The translations under genes were made by a program, and so were the position numbers. Below are positions 12,588 to 23,850 of a stretch of DNA of 64,000 nucleotides, in pieces (within the stretch, counting starts at the first letter, position 1; each line of letters starts with the position of its first letter). A model generated the notes under the pieces. The model had not been told where the DNA came from, did not search any database, and worked only from the letters and a program-made list of their open reading frames with translations. This DNA comes from Massariosphaeria phaeospora (taxonomy: Eukaryota > Ascomycota > Dothideomycetes > Pleosporales): NCBI GenBank assembly GCA_011032825.1, contig JAADJZ010000013.1, forward strand, positions 248,001-312,000. Direction: 5' to 3'.

Positions 12588-12870
12588 GCGGGCGCTCATC
12601 CGCGAACCGAAGCTGCTGCTGCTGGACGAGGCGACTAGCGCGCTGGACACCGAGAGCGAAAAGGTGGTGCAGGGCGCGCTGGAGCAGGCGCAGAACGGGC
12701 GGACGACGGTGGCGGTCGCGCATCGGTTGAGCACGGTGAAAGATGCGGATGCTATTGTTGTGTTTGCGAGGGGCCGGGTTGCGGAGATGGGGACGCATGT
12801 TGAGTTGTTGAGGCGGAGGGGAGTGTATTATGAGATGTGCTTGGGGCAGAGTTTGGATAAGGTAGTGTAG
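8191..12870 (+). CDS. Full-size ABCB (MDR/pmd1-type) multidrug transporter
   Basis: Fifteen exons can be read: 8191-8520, 8567-8897, 9014-9324, 9407-9435, 9496-9527, 9574-10124, 10171-10741, 10792-10967, 11016-11251, 11311-11553, 11599-11613, 11664-12015, 12069-12095, 12161-12206 and 12254-12870. Together they encode 1288 aa with no frame break. The layout is TMD-NBD-TMD-NBD. NBD1 has Walker [10 protein letters not shown] near residue 428, signature LSGGQKQR near 541 and [14 protein letters not shown]2 has Walker [10 protein letters not shown] near 1070, signature LSGGQRQR near 1184 and [11 protein letters not shown]. Six hydrophobic helices precede each NBD. Family members (P-glycoprotein, S. 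pombe Pmd1, Aspergillus AtrD/MdrA types) are plasma-membrane exporters of hydrophobic compounds; the substrate cannot be read here. Exon 11 is only 15 nt. The adjacent divergent Zn2Cys6 gene suggests local control. Confidence 0.95.
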
Positions 12871-15800
12871 TGTAGGTAGGATGGGAATGTGGGTGCTTCA
12901 GACGAGATTTTGAGGCCACACACACCTCGACAGGCAACTTTCTTACAATGTATTACTATAGTATAGACTTTTCTAATGTGCTCCACGGATTGTTCAATCT
13001 GCCATTGCGACGCCTACCGTTCTTCAGATGTCATCCTCCCAATAGGTGGCTGCGTATTTTAGTTACTGCTGCTTCCCAAGTCCGACGGAACAGCCAGGTT
13101 TATTATTGGTGTTGATGCTGCGTACTGAGCAATAAGATGTTTCTTCGGCATAGCTGTAACTCGGTCTCCTCTGCGTTTCGTAGAGAAGTAATGAAATCTG
13201 ACCATTCGGTCGGACGTGGGAAGCATCATAAGTACCCTTTTCATGCGCGCCTGTTCGCGAGATCGTGTTTTCGGCTTAGGTTTCCATGTCGTCGTCTAAA
13301 CAATTACACGCGTTTGTTGCTAGCAACAGTCTGCCTTTGACTCAAGACACCTGCTGGGACGTAGGCTTGCTAGACACCCCTTAGCGCGTTACAGTGGTCT
13401 AGAAACTCGAAACTCTTCCTGTGTTATGACGGGGCACACCCCATGTCTCTCTACTTACTATTTGGGTAATGCCGCTGAGGCATTGACCCGTCTCGAGCAC
13501 AGTACGCCCGGTCACCCGCACTGGTATGGCCAACCGTATGTTGCCGGTGTGCACCGCTGGTGTCGACGCAAAGTAGCTGCGCATGAAACTCCTTCGTTCG
13601 AGAGATGAGGAATGGCCTCAACGAAAACTGGTCTGTGTGGGAACTCATTGTATTCGTACCTCAACAAGGTAAGGAAGGCCTGGCGGAATGGAGATGGGAT
13701 GTGTATAAAACAATCAATAGTCAGGGAAATAGGTATAGTTCGCGGGGTTACAGCGTCGAATGGAAAGGGCTTTTGCAACCTTTGTATCATGCATTGTCCA
13801 TGATGCTGCGCCGAATTTGACGAGAAAGATTGGACAACGGATAAGTGGATGAAGAGCACGACGCGGCGGCCAATGGCCATAGTTGGAACTTGCGTCGAAC
13901 TGGGAGTCCGCGAACAACCAGGTCCTGGTCGTATATTGGCTACACAGTGGGGACGCGGGGCGGTCGGTGGCCCCGCGGACAGCGTTTCGCCACCACATCG
14001 CCTGTTCGGCGCAACCCTAGCCGCTATTAGCGAAGCGCTTCGCTCTCAAGCTGTTGGAAGAGGAAACTCTACTTAGAAGAGTTTGATTACGTGTAGGACA
14101 TCTTTCTGGACAAAAACAACAGAGTTCAAACTCATGTGGTTCTCACACCGCCCCAATACGGTAGATTGATAAGGTGCGTTTTCCGATAGAAGTAACTGCT
14201 GCGAAAGGCGGGGTATAGTGAGGGGGTGTGTACTAGTAAGCATTGCACTGCATTCCACGAGGATCGGTTTCCAGATTGCCATGTTGCGTTGTCGCCACCA
14301 TGGAAATCCTGAGATGGGCTTCCCGAAATGGCATCCACAGCTGTGCCGCGGCTGCAACGACGCGAATCGGGATCTGTGGCGGTCTTCCATCCCGCACTAA
14401 CGTACATAGGATGCAGGGTCCAGAACCCGGTATGTGTAGCAGGATTGCATCCGCCTCTGGCAGGGAAGATACGTCAGTCTAGGATCCATCCTTGGTCGAC
14501 GGGAATAGCAGATGGGATAGCGAAGAGTGGCGGAGGCGGGCTATGAACACGAAGGCGACACGGGAAACCGCCGCTTGCCAGCTGGCGTTGGGGGATGCGT
14601 TCGAGGCTGGACTCAGGACTGGACACGGTGGCCACCAACGAGGACACGGCCCAAGGGTGGCCAACGTAACGATGGAACGTCGACGGGTCCTTGCTGGAAC
14701 GAGTTGGGTGGTACAAAGGGTAAGCTCAAATATTCTGTGTATCACGTGCGTGCCAAGGGAAAGCTCTGGCGAATCAGAGCTGCCGCATCAGCTGCCCCTC
14801 GTTTATTTTGGTGCGAAAAGTTTTGATGTTCCTACCCCTGTCTGCACGTGATACACAGAATATTTGAGCTTACCCTTTGTAGTTTAATTGATATTGAGGT
14901 GGCTGAACAGGAGGATAGTCAGCCGGCTAAGCGGACTAGCGCCACCGAAGCTAGCGCCGCGCTTCAACCTGCCATTTCGAACCACCCTCCAGTGTCCACC
15001 ACCCGCCGCTGGCTGCATCATGCAGAGCTCGACCGCCCATTCCAGCCATCCTCCCTCCGCTCCTGGGCAACTCCGAGCGACCAGATGACACCCATGGCGC
15101 CCAGCTGCACGGTCCGTGTCCGTCGTATCCTTCGCCACCCTTTGCGGGGCACGATTGCGCAGACCAGAGCAGGCTCTCCGCAAAGAGTCGTGGTCACCAC
15201 TCAGTGGTCTGAGACGGTACCTAGGCCTCTGGACGGTTCAGCGCCCGTGCCTGGGCCCTGACTACCACAGTGAACCGCAGGAGATCACCGCCGTTGGCTT
15301 GTACTCGGCTAAGTCGCTCGGCGGGTACTGATGCCGCGCCGTTTGACTGGTGGGTGTCGAGGCCGTGCCAAGACTGCTGCAGCGCACAGTGCCACTGTCT
15401 CCCGGGACGTGGCTGCGGGCGCGAATCGCAGTGAAAGCAGTCAATTGCGACTGAGTGCCGGCGCTGCGCTTGCCTCCAGGGACGAGGACGTGGAGCCTGG
15501 CGGAGCGGGGACGACCAGGCACTGACCCTGGCCAACCTCGTCCCACGCCCACGGCATTCGTCGAGCGACTGGACCCCGATTTCTCAGCCCTTTGTCAGTT
15601 TCCCCCTCGATACCCTCTTATAAGTCTGCTACATCAACTGGCTCACCCCGGAACCGACCGAATGTTTTGCACAGCTTGATCGCCCTCAGAACACTTCATC
15701 CTCGTCCCAGGCGACGGAACGCCAACCAGCTCTCTAACTCCTCTTCGGTGTAAATCGAATCATACGCAGCCACAGGCGCGGTTCAAACCTGCCTGGCACG

Positions 15801-15903
15801 CTATTGTGCCTTCGCGAGTCGACAAGTGTCTCCCCTAGGTGCTACACTTCTCCAGTTCCTGTATCGGGAGCTGAAAAGCTCTGCAACCCTCTCAGAAGCA
15901 GGC
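12871..15903. other. Gene-poor 3-kb stretch with one MITE-like element
   Basis: Apart from the 3' end of the transporter transcript and the putative leader of the bZIP gene, I see no frame with protein-like composition on either strand. Several open frames of 60-140 codons overlap one another in all frames, as expected by chance in GC-rich DNA. The 14712-14881 palindromic element is listed separately. Confidence 0.6.
14714..14879. mobile_element. MITE-like element, 36-bp perfect TIRs, TA flanks
   Basis: The segment 14712-14749 is an exact reverse complement of 14844-14881 (38 bp including the outer TA). The repeat begins CAAAGGGTAAGC and contains the palindrome CACGTG. Both outer ends are TA, so it reads as a 166-bp element with 36-bp terminal inverted repeats and a TA target-site duplication. 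That is the signature of a non-autonomous Tc1/mariner-type MITE. It has no coding capacity. The arms are identical, which suggests a recent insertion or strong hairpin constraint. An alternative is a simple long hairpin with regulatory or transcript-folding function. Confidence 0.7.
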
Positions 15904-16779
15904 ATGGAATCATTTAGTTCCCGTCAAGAGGATGGCCACAAGTTGGACTGGGGTATGGCTGCAGAAGTAGCTGCGGGTGTGTCGACGCTCTTTGGCGGAA
16001 ACCAAGGGTGCGCCTCCTCTCACACGTATAACAACGACCAATTCTCAGATCCGGCCAGTGTAAACTACCTAGGCTTGCGGATTCCGAACCTTCCCCTCTC
16101 CAATGGCCAGGCTGCGTTCAGTACTGCAACCAAGCGCTCAATGTACGCATCCACCACAAATGACATACCGAACGGATCTGCAACCAGTCTCTCCCCGTTC
16201 CAACCGATGTTCACCGCGTCGAACGCCACACAGACTGCATGTCCACCTCCGGTACGGATGAGCTTCGGTCGCGAGCTGTCCGATCTTACAAACCCCACAA
16301 ACGGTAATGGATGGCAGTTGTCACTCTCTCCACGCATGTCGCATTCGAGTGCGACCAGCACAGAACCTCCCTCGCGAAAGCGCAGCCTTGATGAGATGAT
16401 TGAAGACTCTAGTACCATAAAGCCGAATTCAGGTCAGAGTTCCGCGACCCGACGGCGTCTGTCCGAGCCCGTAGAAGGCCCGTCAGCACGCTCTGTGTAT
16501 CTAGAGAAGAACAGGAAAGCCGCCAGCAAATGCAGAAACAAGCAGAAGAAGCAGCAAGAAGACCTCGTTGAGAAGGCTCGCGATGGGGAGCGTAGAAACA
16601 AGGTGCTCAAGGCGGAACGCGAGCTGCTGCGAATGACGGTGAGGGAGCTCATGGAAATTGTCGCAACCCATAGTCAATGTCCTGATGATAGGCTGAAGAG
16701 ATATGTGCAAAGGGAAGCGAATCGCTTGGCGCGCGGGGATCTCGCAACGCGCACTGTCCACGACGAAAAGACAAGCTAA
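15904..16779 (+). CDS. ATF/CREB-type bZIP transcription factor
   Basis: Single exon. From ATG 15904 the protein is 291 aa; an in-frame ATG at 15826 would add 26 residues. The basic region starts near residue 200 and shows the bZIP signature N-x2-AA-x2-CR (NRKAASKCR), flanked by lysine-rich sequence. It is followed by a leucine-zipper-like helix (KVLKAERELLRMTVRELMEI) and a short HSQC segment, which resembles the ATF/CREB group (Atf1/Atf21, Aspergillus AtfA relatives). Such factors act in the nucleus, often in stress and sporulation responses. The N-terminal two thirds are Ser/Thr/Pro-rich with a few SP and TP sites that could be phosphorylated by MAP kinases; that is inference. No intron is needed. 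The zipper is short, so heterodimerisation is plausible. Confidence 0.85.
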   Translation: MESFSSRQEDGHKLDWGMAAEVAAGVSTLFGGNQGCASSHTYNNDQFSDPASVNYLGLRIPNLPLSNGQAAFSTATKRSMYASTTNDIPNGSATSLSPFQPMFTASNATQTACPPPVRMSFGRELSDLTNPTNGNGWQLSLSPRMSHSSATSTEPPSRKRSLDEMIEDSSTIKPNSGQSSATRRRLSEPVEGPSARSVYLEKNRKAASKCRNKQKKQQEDLVEKARDGERRNKVLKAERELLRMTVRELMEIVATHSQCPDDRLKRYVQREANRLARGDLATRTVHDEKTS

Positions 16780-17646
16780 CACAGCACCTCCCCTGGGAGG
16801 AGCCATAGCTAAAGTCGACGAGGGTGTATCGAGGTGTTGACTGATTGTGAAATGATAGGGTGAAGGGACGAGGAGATTGGTGTGCCACACTACTGGACTA
16901 CGACTACCTAATGAATCGGAAAGACGGAGTGCCCTGCGGCGATATTGTAAAGTGATTTGGCTGGTTTGGTTCTTTTATGGTGTACGGATTATGATTGGTA
17001 TGCGAACTATGAAAGCTATATGAATTACGACTGTTTCTTTTACAACACTTTGTACATGTTTCAACTAAATGGGAAATACTCCGGGAGTAGTATGACATTG
17101 CGTGCGGTCTGGGTATCAAGAGCATGTGTTTATGACTTTCCAAGAGAAATCCTTCATTGTAGTTTAGAGTTTATAGAATTTGCCAGTAGTGGTTGTCCCT
17201 CAGAATATCTACACTGTCACGCGATGGAGCTCTCCCCGCCATAGCTGGTGTGTGCGGGCGATGCTGAGAGTCCAATGTGCGCAAGCTTGACAGGCCTCTT
17301 TAGTTATATCGATGATGCGAACAGATTCAGCTCGTCTGGAACGCGAAACCTTTCTGTCTGTCTATGATGCTGCTGCGAGGTTGAGGTGCGGAAAACAGTA
17401 GCGTTGATTGGCCTCATTACCCCGTTTCTGATTGGCCGCGTGCCTGGATGATGCCCCGCGGAAGCCCGCCATACCGCCCGGCAGAAAAGCTGGGCTGGCC
17501 CCGGGGAGATGGAGTCATCGCGCCAATGCATTTGCTCTCACATGCCTCAACTCCAACCTTCGTCGCTCATCTTTCTTTGCCATCGCTCGATACGAACAAG
17601 CGCACCCAGGCTCCTCTATTCCAATTGACTGTCTCGGAAACGCACC
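16780..17646. other. Intergenic region, LYS1 promoter
   Basis: This holds the 3' flank of the bZIP gene (AT-rich near 16900-17200) and the upstream region of the LYS1 gene. Nothing else credible was seen. Confidence 0.5.
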
Positions 17647-18917
<1,271 letters not shown>

Positions 18918-19250
18918 TTGGTTCTGGGTGATGCGTACGATAAGGAACTAGTTGGGAATTGATAGATAAAAGATGTTTAGAAAGTAAAGCAAAGTAAAAA
19001 TAAGATGATTTACGAGGCTTTTGGACAAAGTCTACTTAATACGATTCACAATAGATTTTAGGTCTTCGATACTGAAAGTCACTTGGTGATAATGGTTCTC
19101 CAAATAGGTACCCCAAAGGGTTAGCTTCGAAAACAACACCCCACATCGGCCACACCTTGTATATCATCGCACCCTTGATCAACTCAACAATTTTCTACAT
19201 GCCTCTATTTGTATTACCACTTCAAGCTACCATCAAGACGTCAACACGGT
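18918..19250. other. Intergenic spacer
   Basis: AT-rich 3' flank of LYS1 followed by the leader of the next gene. An in-frame ATG at 19209 could extend that gene by 14 residues. Nothing else seen. Confidence 0.5.
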
Positions 19251-20249
19251 ATGAACTTCCAATACCCACGCAGCAGCTTCAAATACGAGGAGTTGAGGAA
19301 CCTACGCGCCCGCATCGACGGACTGACTCCGAATTTCCGGGAACTCCGCAAACTCGAATCCGAGGTCAGTGGGCACGAGGATATTCCACACTCGGGGAAC
19401 AGTTGTCGGAAGCCGGACAGGACCACTGCGCATGCAAAGGCTTCTTGCCTTGTCTTGTGCCAGCAGATCCGTGACCATTTTCCGCGGGAGATTCGCGATC
19501 TCATCTACGAGCATCTCAGCACCGAAGACGGCATTCGCGTTCAAGGCTTCTACGGGTCGTGGCGAAAAGAATACCCTCGATATGACCCGCCATTCAGTCT
19601 CGTTGCAATGCCGCGGCGCCATTTCATGGATGCCGCCTACGTGGGTCCCGATTTGCTCAAGGAGCTCGTGGAGAACTGGTATCGCACGTCTACATTCGTC
19701 ATCAGCGATCCGATTACCTCTGGAATACTCACGCTTCTATGCAGCGATGTCTGGGGTTTGGGGCTCCGGCCGCGGGATCTGTTGACGAGGGTTGTGATCC
19801 AGTTTAGTTGCTGCGGGACGTACTCGAGACCGGATGCGCTGCTGCGGAATCTCGGGCTGCTGGTCAAGTTCGGGACTCGTACTCATCTTGCGATTCGTTT
19901 CCCGCGCATTTACGTTCCGAGGCCCTGGTGCTGTGGTAAATACCAGAAATGCGGCGGGGGTTACGCGTATCACTTTGGCAAGATTCTTCCTGTTTTGCGT
20001 CGTCTCAGGGATGGCGGGTATAAGTTCTGTGTGTCGATTCAGGAGAGTCATACGCTATGTTCTGCTTATGGCAGTGGGCTTTCTCTTGAAGCATGGCTGG
20101 AACGGTTGCGATGGGTAAGTGTAGCAAGTCTTATTTGGGCGTGCAATTTGGACTAACTTGTCTAGTTCGATGAGGCTCCTGACAAACAGTATGCTGGACT
20201 CCCTGCGGAACCGATTCCTCCCAATTGCGTGTGGATGGTGGAGTCGTAA
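19251..20249 (+). CDS. Hypothetical protein with LPxEIRxxIY-like motif
   Basis: Exon 1 runs to 20114 and exon 2 is 20166-20249 (donor GTAAGT, acceptor TTGTCTAG). The protein is 315 aa from ATG 19251 or 329 aa from 19209. Near residue 75-90 it has FPREIRDLIYEHLS, the short helix-turn motif that opens many fungal F-box-like or 2EXR-type proteins of unknown function. The rest has several CC and CG pairs and no membrane segment or signal peptide. It differs from the five-member family at 26-36 kb beyond this motif. Function unknown. Convergent with the small secreted protein gene to its right (212 bp between stops). Confidence 0.65.
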
Positions 20250-20460
20250 AACCGATACCTGCGGCATTAATCGGTCAACGTATGACAGGCAAGGAAACAA
20301 TTCAAACGGCGATGTATGGTCCGCACAACATGTGATTGAATGGCCACTCTGCTCAGCCGCCAGAACTGCCTCTGTCGATCCTGGAGGCAGCATCCCCATT
20401 ACTCCTTAAACATCCGCCATGCAGTAAAACAGAACCCCCCCCCCAAACGATTCATAGCCG

Positions 20461-20958
20461 CTACGCCAGACCAAATCTCGCACACTTGAAAGCCTTCAAA
20501 TCCGTCTGACCCTCCGTATTTTCATTCAGCGGCGTAGATTCGGCCTCCTTGCCCTCCGTATCAAGCGTAACCATTGCCGGCCCTCCACACGCTGGATCCC
20601 TACGTAGCCCTGACGTTAGTCACCACCCCGCAACGGTTCGATTAGATGCCACAACACGTACTGGAAGAACTGGCAGAACCCAGCGTCCTTTTCCGCCCGC
20701 ACGAACTGCACGCTGTCCAGCTCGATGGGGAAACATCGGTCTGGTTGGTCGGCGCGCATGTCGCGCGCGAGACACCGCGGGTCGGTTAGGGATGTGCTGG
20801 GGCAGAAAGTCACCTGTACGTGGAGGGCAGAGAGGTTAGTCGAGGGTATTGCACGGCATGATGGGGGAGTATCTCACCCGCGCGAAACTCGAGAGTGGGG
20901 CGGCGTGGGTGGCGGTGAGGCTTGATAGCAGGACTGCGAAGAGCGGGAGAGAGTGCAT
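20461..20958 (-). CDS. Small secreted cysteine-rich protein, three exons
   Basis: Built from splice sites: exons 20958-20878, 20813-20662 and 20599-20461 (introns GTGAGA...GTACAG and GTACGT...CGTAG) give 123 aa. The first 20 residues (MHSLPLFAVLLSSLTATHAA) form a clear signal peptide with an Ala-x-Ala-like cleavage site. The mature part of about 103 residues has six cysteines (in TFCPS, RCLAR, RCFPI, FCQFF, PACGG and FKCAR contexts), enough for three disulfides, and no membrane segment. This is the profile of fungal apoplastic small secreted proteins or effector candidates. I recognise no named family. The three exons are short and could be missed by a scan for long open frames. Confidence 0.65.
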
Positions 20959-22065
20959 TGTTGTGGGAATGTGGGGGATGGATGGGTGGATGGATGGATG
21001 GAGTGACGGAGGGCTGGTTCGGGGGTTGATGGCGTTGGAGTTGGAGTTGGGTGGAGATATTATGAAGATTGATTAATGAAGTTGGATACTAGAAGTTTGT
21101 AGATGAGAGAATCCCTAATTTATACATTCAACATCCTCTACACCACAATTATATCGCATAGCTGAGACCACACGCACGAAGCCGGGACCCTCCGCCTCCG
21201 ACCACCCACACAGCCCTTGCCCAAATAACACTCCAACTCCAACAACGACCATTTTCGCAAAACCATTGGAGAAGAGCGTAGTACAACACCCTACAATCCA
21301 TCTACCGTTTGGGTTCAGCTCCGCTCAGTTTAGCGCGCGCCCACGCCTCACGCACCCGGATGTCAAAAGATCCAGAGTCCAAGTCCAGAGTCCAGAGGCG
21401 GACACGAACGGATGCGGGCAGAGCTAAATACAGCCTGCTGTGGCTTAGCCGAACTGAGCCGAGTGTGTGAAACAGAGAAAGTTCTGGCCAATCAGATTAC
21501 GCGCGGGGGATGGGGTCGATCGTGAAACGAAACAGATCGCGTTGAGCGGTGTTCGGGAGTGTTAGATGCCGGCGTGTGTGTGTTTGTTTATTCGTTTATT
21601 AAATATACATGCGCATGTGCTGCTCGAGAGTCCATGCGCGAGACATGATGATGTAAGAATAGAAGTGTAGTTTTCGGGAAGTACGAGCCCCGGGATAGAT
21701 CTTTACCAGAACCTGTAATAACTATCAATATCTCAATCGTTGAACAGGCTGCGTATAAACGACACTCTATTTGAGCATATCCGGACCATCCCATCCAGCT
21801 CCATGCTCATCCTATCCAGACTTCCAAAAAGGTTTGCTCTTCCATTCTCTCACCACGTGATATTCCGTCCCAAGCAGCCTAGCGCCCGAATCCAGCCGCT
21901 GTTTGTCACAACCCCGCTATTTCGGTCGCTACCCGTGGCCACGCGCACAGTGTGGCTGTGCCAAAAAGAATACCTATTCACAAGCGCAGCTCAGAGTCAT
22001 CCACGCTCACTGTTAGCGTTATTATATATTTAAAAGTTGACAAAATTTCTTATATTCATCTATCA
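20959..22065. other. Intergenic region
   Basis: This contains the promoter of the secreted-protein gene with a short (GGAT)n-like tract near 20978-21005, and about 1 kb without a protein-like frame. It ends just upstream of the tRNA gene. Confidence 0.5.
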
Positions 22066-22137
22066 GGCCGGTTGGCGCAATGGTAGCGCGTGGCCCTCCT
22101 AAGGCCAAGGTTGTGGGTTCGAGTCCCATATCGGTCG
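22066..22137 (+). tRNA. tRNA-Arg (anticodon CCT)
   Basis: A 72-nt cloverleaf can be folded by eye. The acceptor stem GGCCGGT pairs with ATCGGTC (two G-U pairs), followed by discriminator G. The D arm contains the A-box-like GGCGCAATGGTAGC. The anticodon stem TGGCC/GGCCA encloses loop CTCCTAA, so the anticodon is CCT, reading AGG (Arg). The T arm includes the B box GGTTCGAGTCC. There is no intron. The CCA end is not encoded, as expected in eukaryotes. Confidence 0.93.
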
Positions 22138-22143
22138 TTCTTG

Positions 22144-22149
22144 TTTTTT
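22144..22149 (+). terminator. RNA polymerase III terminator
   Basis: Six T residues directly downstream of the tRNA gene, the usual Pol III stop signal. Confidence 0.75.
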
Positions 22150-22615
22150 GTTCGTGGTTTCTGTTCTTGTCTTCCGCTTTTCACTTTTGTCTCATCGTAG
22201 CAAATTTGGAAAGATGTTTTTTTTTGCGCGGTGGTAGTTGTGTTCATTTTGCTAACAAGATAGATAGCTTTACTTGTACGTTTTCTTATATCTTCTACTT
22301 ATGATCTAGGTTAAATTTAGGACTCAAGCTGTTACAAAGGCTCTCCTACAATCTAATAGAATAATTTTGGGGTTTATTTCAGTTAGGTCACGAGATGCAA
22401 CCCTAAGGGGAACACGGCACGAGATTAGACTTGTCCAGGCAGATTGCGTAAGGGAAAGATTTGGCATTCTATATTAGTGTTCTATCTCGACATGGAACCA
22501 ATTCTATGATCTCCGATCCAGTCCAAGAGATCCCTCGCCGCTGGTTAGGACACCAAGCTCTCCACCGTCGCTTCGGTGAGCTTGTTCCCGGTGATTTCGT
22601 GCGGTGCGAGGTACA

Positions 22616-22804
22616 ATGTCCGAAGTGCCCCCTGAGACCATTGAACGAGACGAAGAACGTAGTGATCTACCTAAATATGAAGGCCTTTGCTCCGAGCCGC
22701 CGGAACTCCATGCCTTCGCTTCCCGGCCTTTTCAGCGACCCATTAGTAGGACACTGCCTGTCCAGATCTCGCTTGCAGAAATAGCCCCTAGCACTGTTCA
22801 GTAA
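22616..22804 (+). other. Possible small ORF, 62 aa
   Basis: The ATG at 22616 opens a hydrophilic, acidic frame of 62 codons (begins MSEVPPETIERDEER) whose composition looks protein-like. It has no signal peptide or known motif. A hydrophobic segment follows in another frame near 22920-22970, so this may be a fragment of an older gene. Evidence for expression is lacking. Confidence 0.25.
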
Positions 22805-22994
22805 CACTCCAGTGTGCGTTTTTACATCAAACTCACTGTGTGCAGACTGAGCAGTTTGACTCCCTACATGACGGCAGCCCGTCACTCCTTGGGTAGCGTA
22901 ACGACAATCCGAGGTTTCAACATCGCTTTGCTTGCTGCTGTAGCGTTGGTTGCCATCGGCCTTGAGAAATTCGTCTCTGCATTGGAATACTCTC

Positions 22995-23275
22995 TCATAA
23001 CGCGGAAGTTGGTGGTGGAGACACCAACGCCATCACTAAAGTCGAAGCACTGCTCACCTCGCTGGTGGAATAAAGGATTTCTTGATCGGAGTGTAGTTGC
23101 GCGATAGCTCCTCTCGCATGACGTGGTCTAAGAAGTTGGTGGTGGCGTTGGTGTCAACACCACCATTGCTGTCGAACCGCTGCTCACCACAAAACGGCTT
23201 CTTGATCAGTGTAGTTGCGGGATGGTCCTCTCGCATGACAGGATCCAGAAAGTTGATAGTGTCGATGCAGTCTGT
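22995..23275. repeat. Imperfect tandem repeat, about 120-bp unit
   Basis: Units begin near 22995, 23116 and 23235. Shared words are AAGTTGGTGGTGG, TGCTCACC, TTCTTGATC, GTGTAGTTGCG and TCCTCTCGCATGAC. The third unit is partial and then diverges. A related GGTGGCGTTGA word recurs near 23404. No frame is kept across the units, so this looks like degenerate, once-coding or satellite DNA. Confidence 0.6.
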
Positions 23276-23850
23276 GACTATGAGGCATATCCGTCTAACA
23301 AGGCCGTGAAATGGGTGAAATCCACCTGGCGAGTGTGGCGGACAAAGAGGTCACAGGTGTTCTTCTTCGCACGGGCGTTCTTGCGGACGGGCCTACCATC
23401 TGTGGTGGCGTTGACATCACATCAACGCCACCACCAAGGTCGAGGGCAATCTGCCGGCCATGAAGGTATTGAGATAGGCGCAACACCTTTCAAGTGTGAC
23501 GGATGAAGAATTCATAGATATTCTTCTTCGAACAGGCATTCTTGCGAACAAACCTACTAGCTACAACGACATTTAAGCCTCCTCTTTATTAAGGCCAACC
23601 TTGATTGTCAACTTATTGCAATTGATCCGCTTTCTAGACCTATGCTAGGTTAATATTAACAAGACATCAAGCAAAGGTCACTTACTAAGCAAGTTTGTTG
23701 CTATCGTAGACCTAGAGATTGTCGGGCTCGCTGAACGCTTTCTTGACTGCCTTAGAGTTCCATATCTTTCAGATTAGGACACGCTTCGTTTGGTCGGTGG
23801 ATGCACCCCAGAGCAGTTTTCGCAGAACTCAAACCTTCAGCAATGGAGCC

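Noticed and set aside
4580..12870. A secondary-metabolite gene cluster around the regulator and pump
   Set aside because: No polyketide synthase, NRPS, terpene cyclase, P450 or methyltransferase is near. Only regulator and transporter are present.
13399..14745. Many overlapping frames of 60-120 codons between the pump and the bZIP gene
   Set aside because: All six frames are similarly open, none has a conserved motif, and none continues across plausible introns. Treated as chance.
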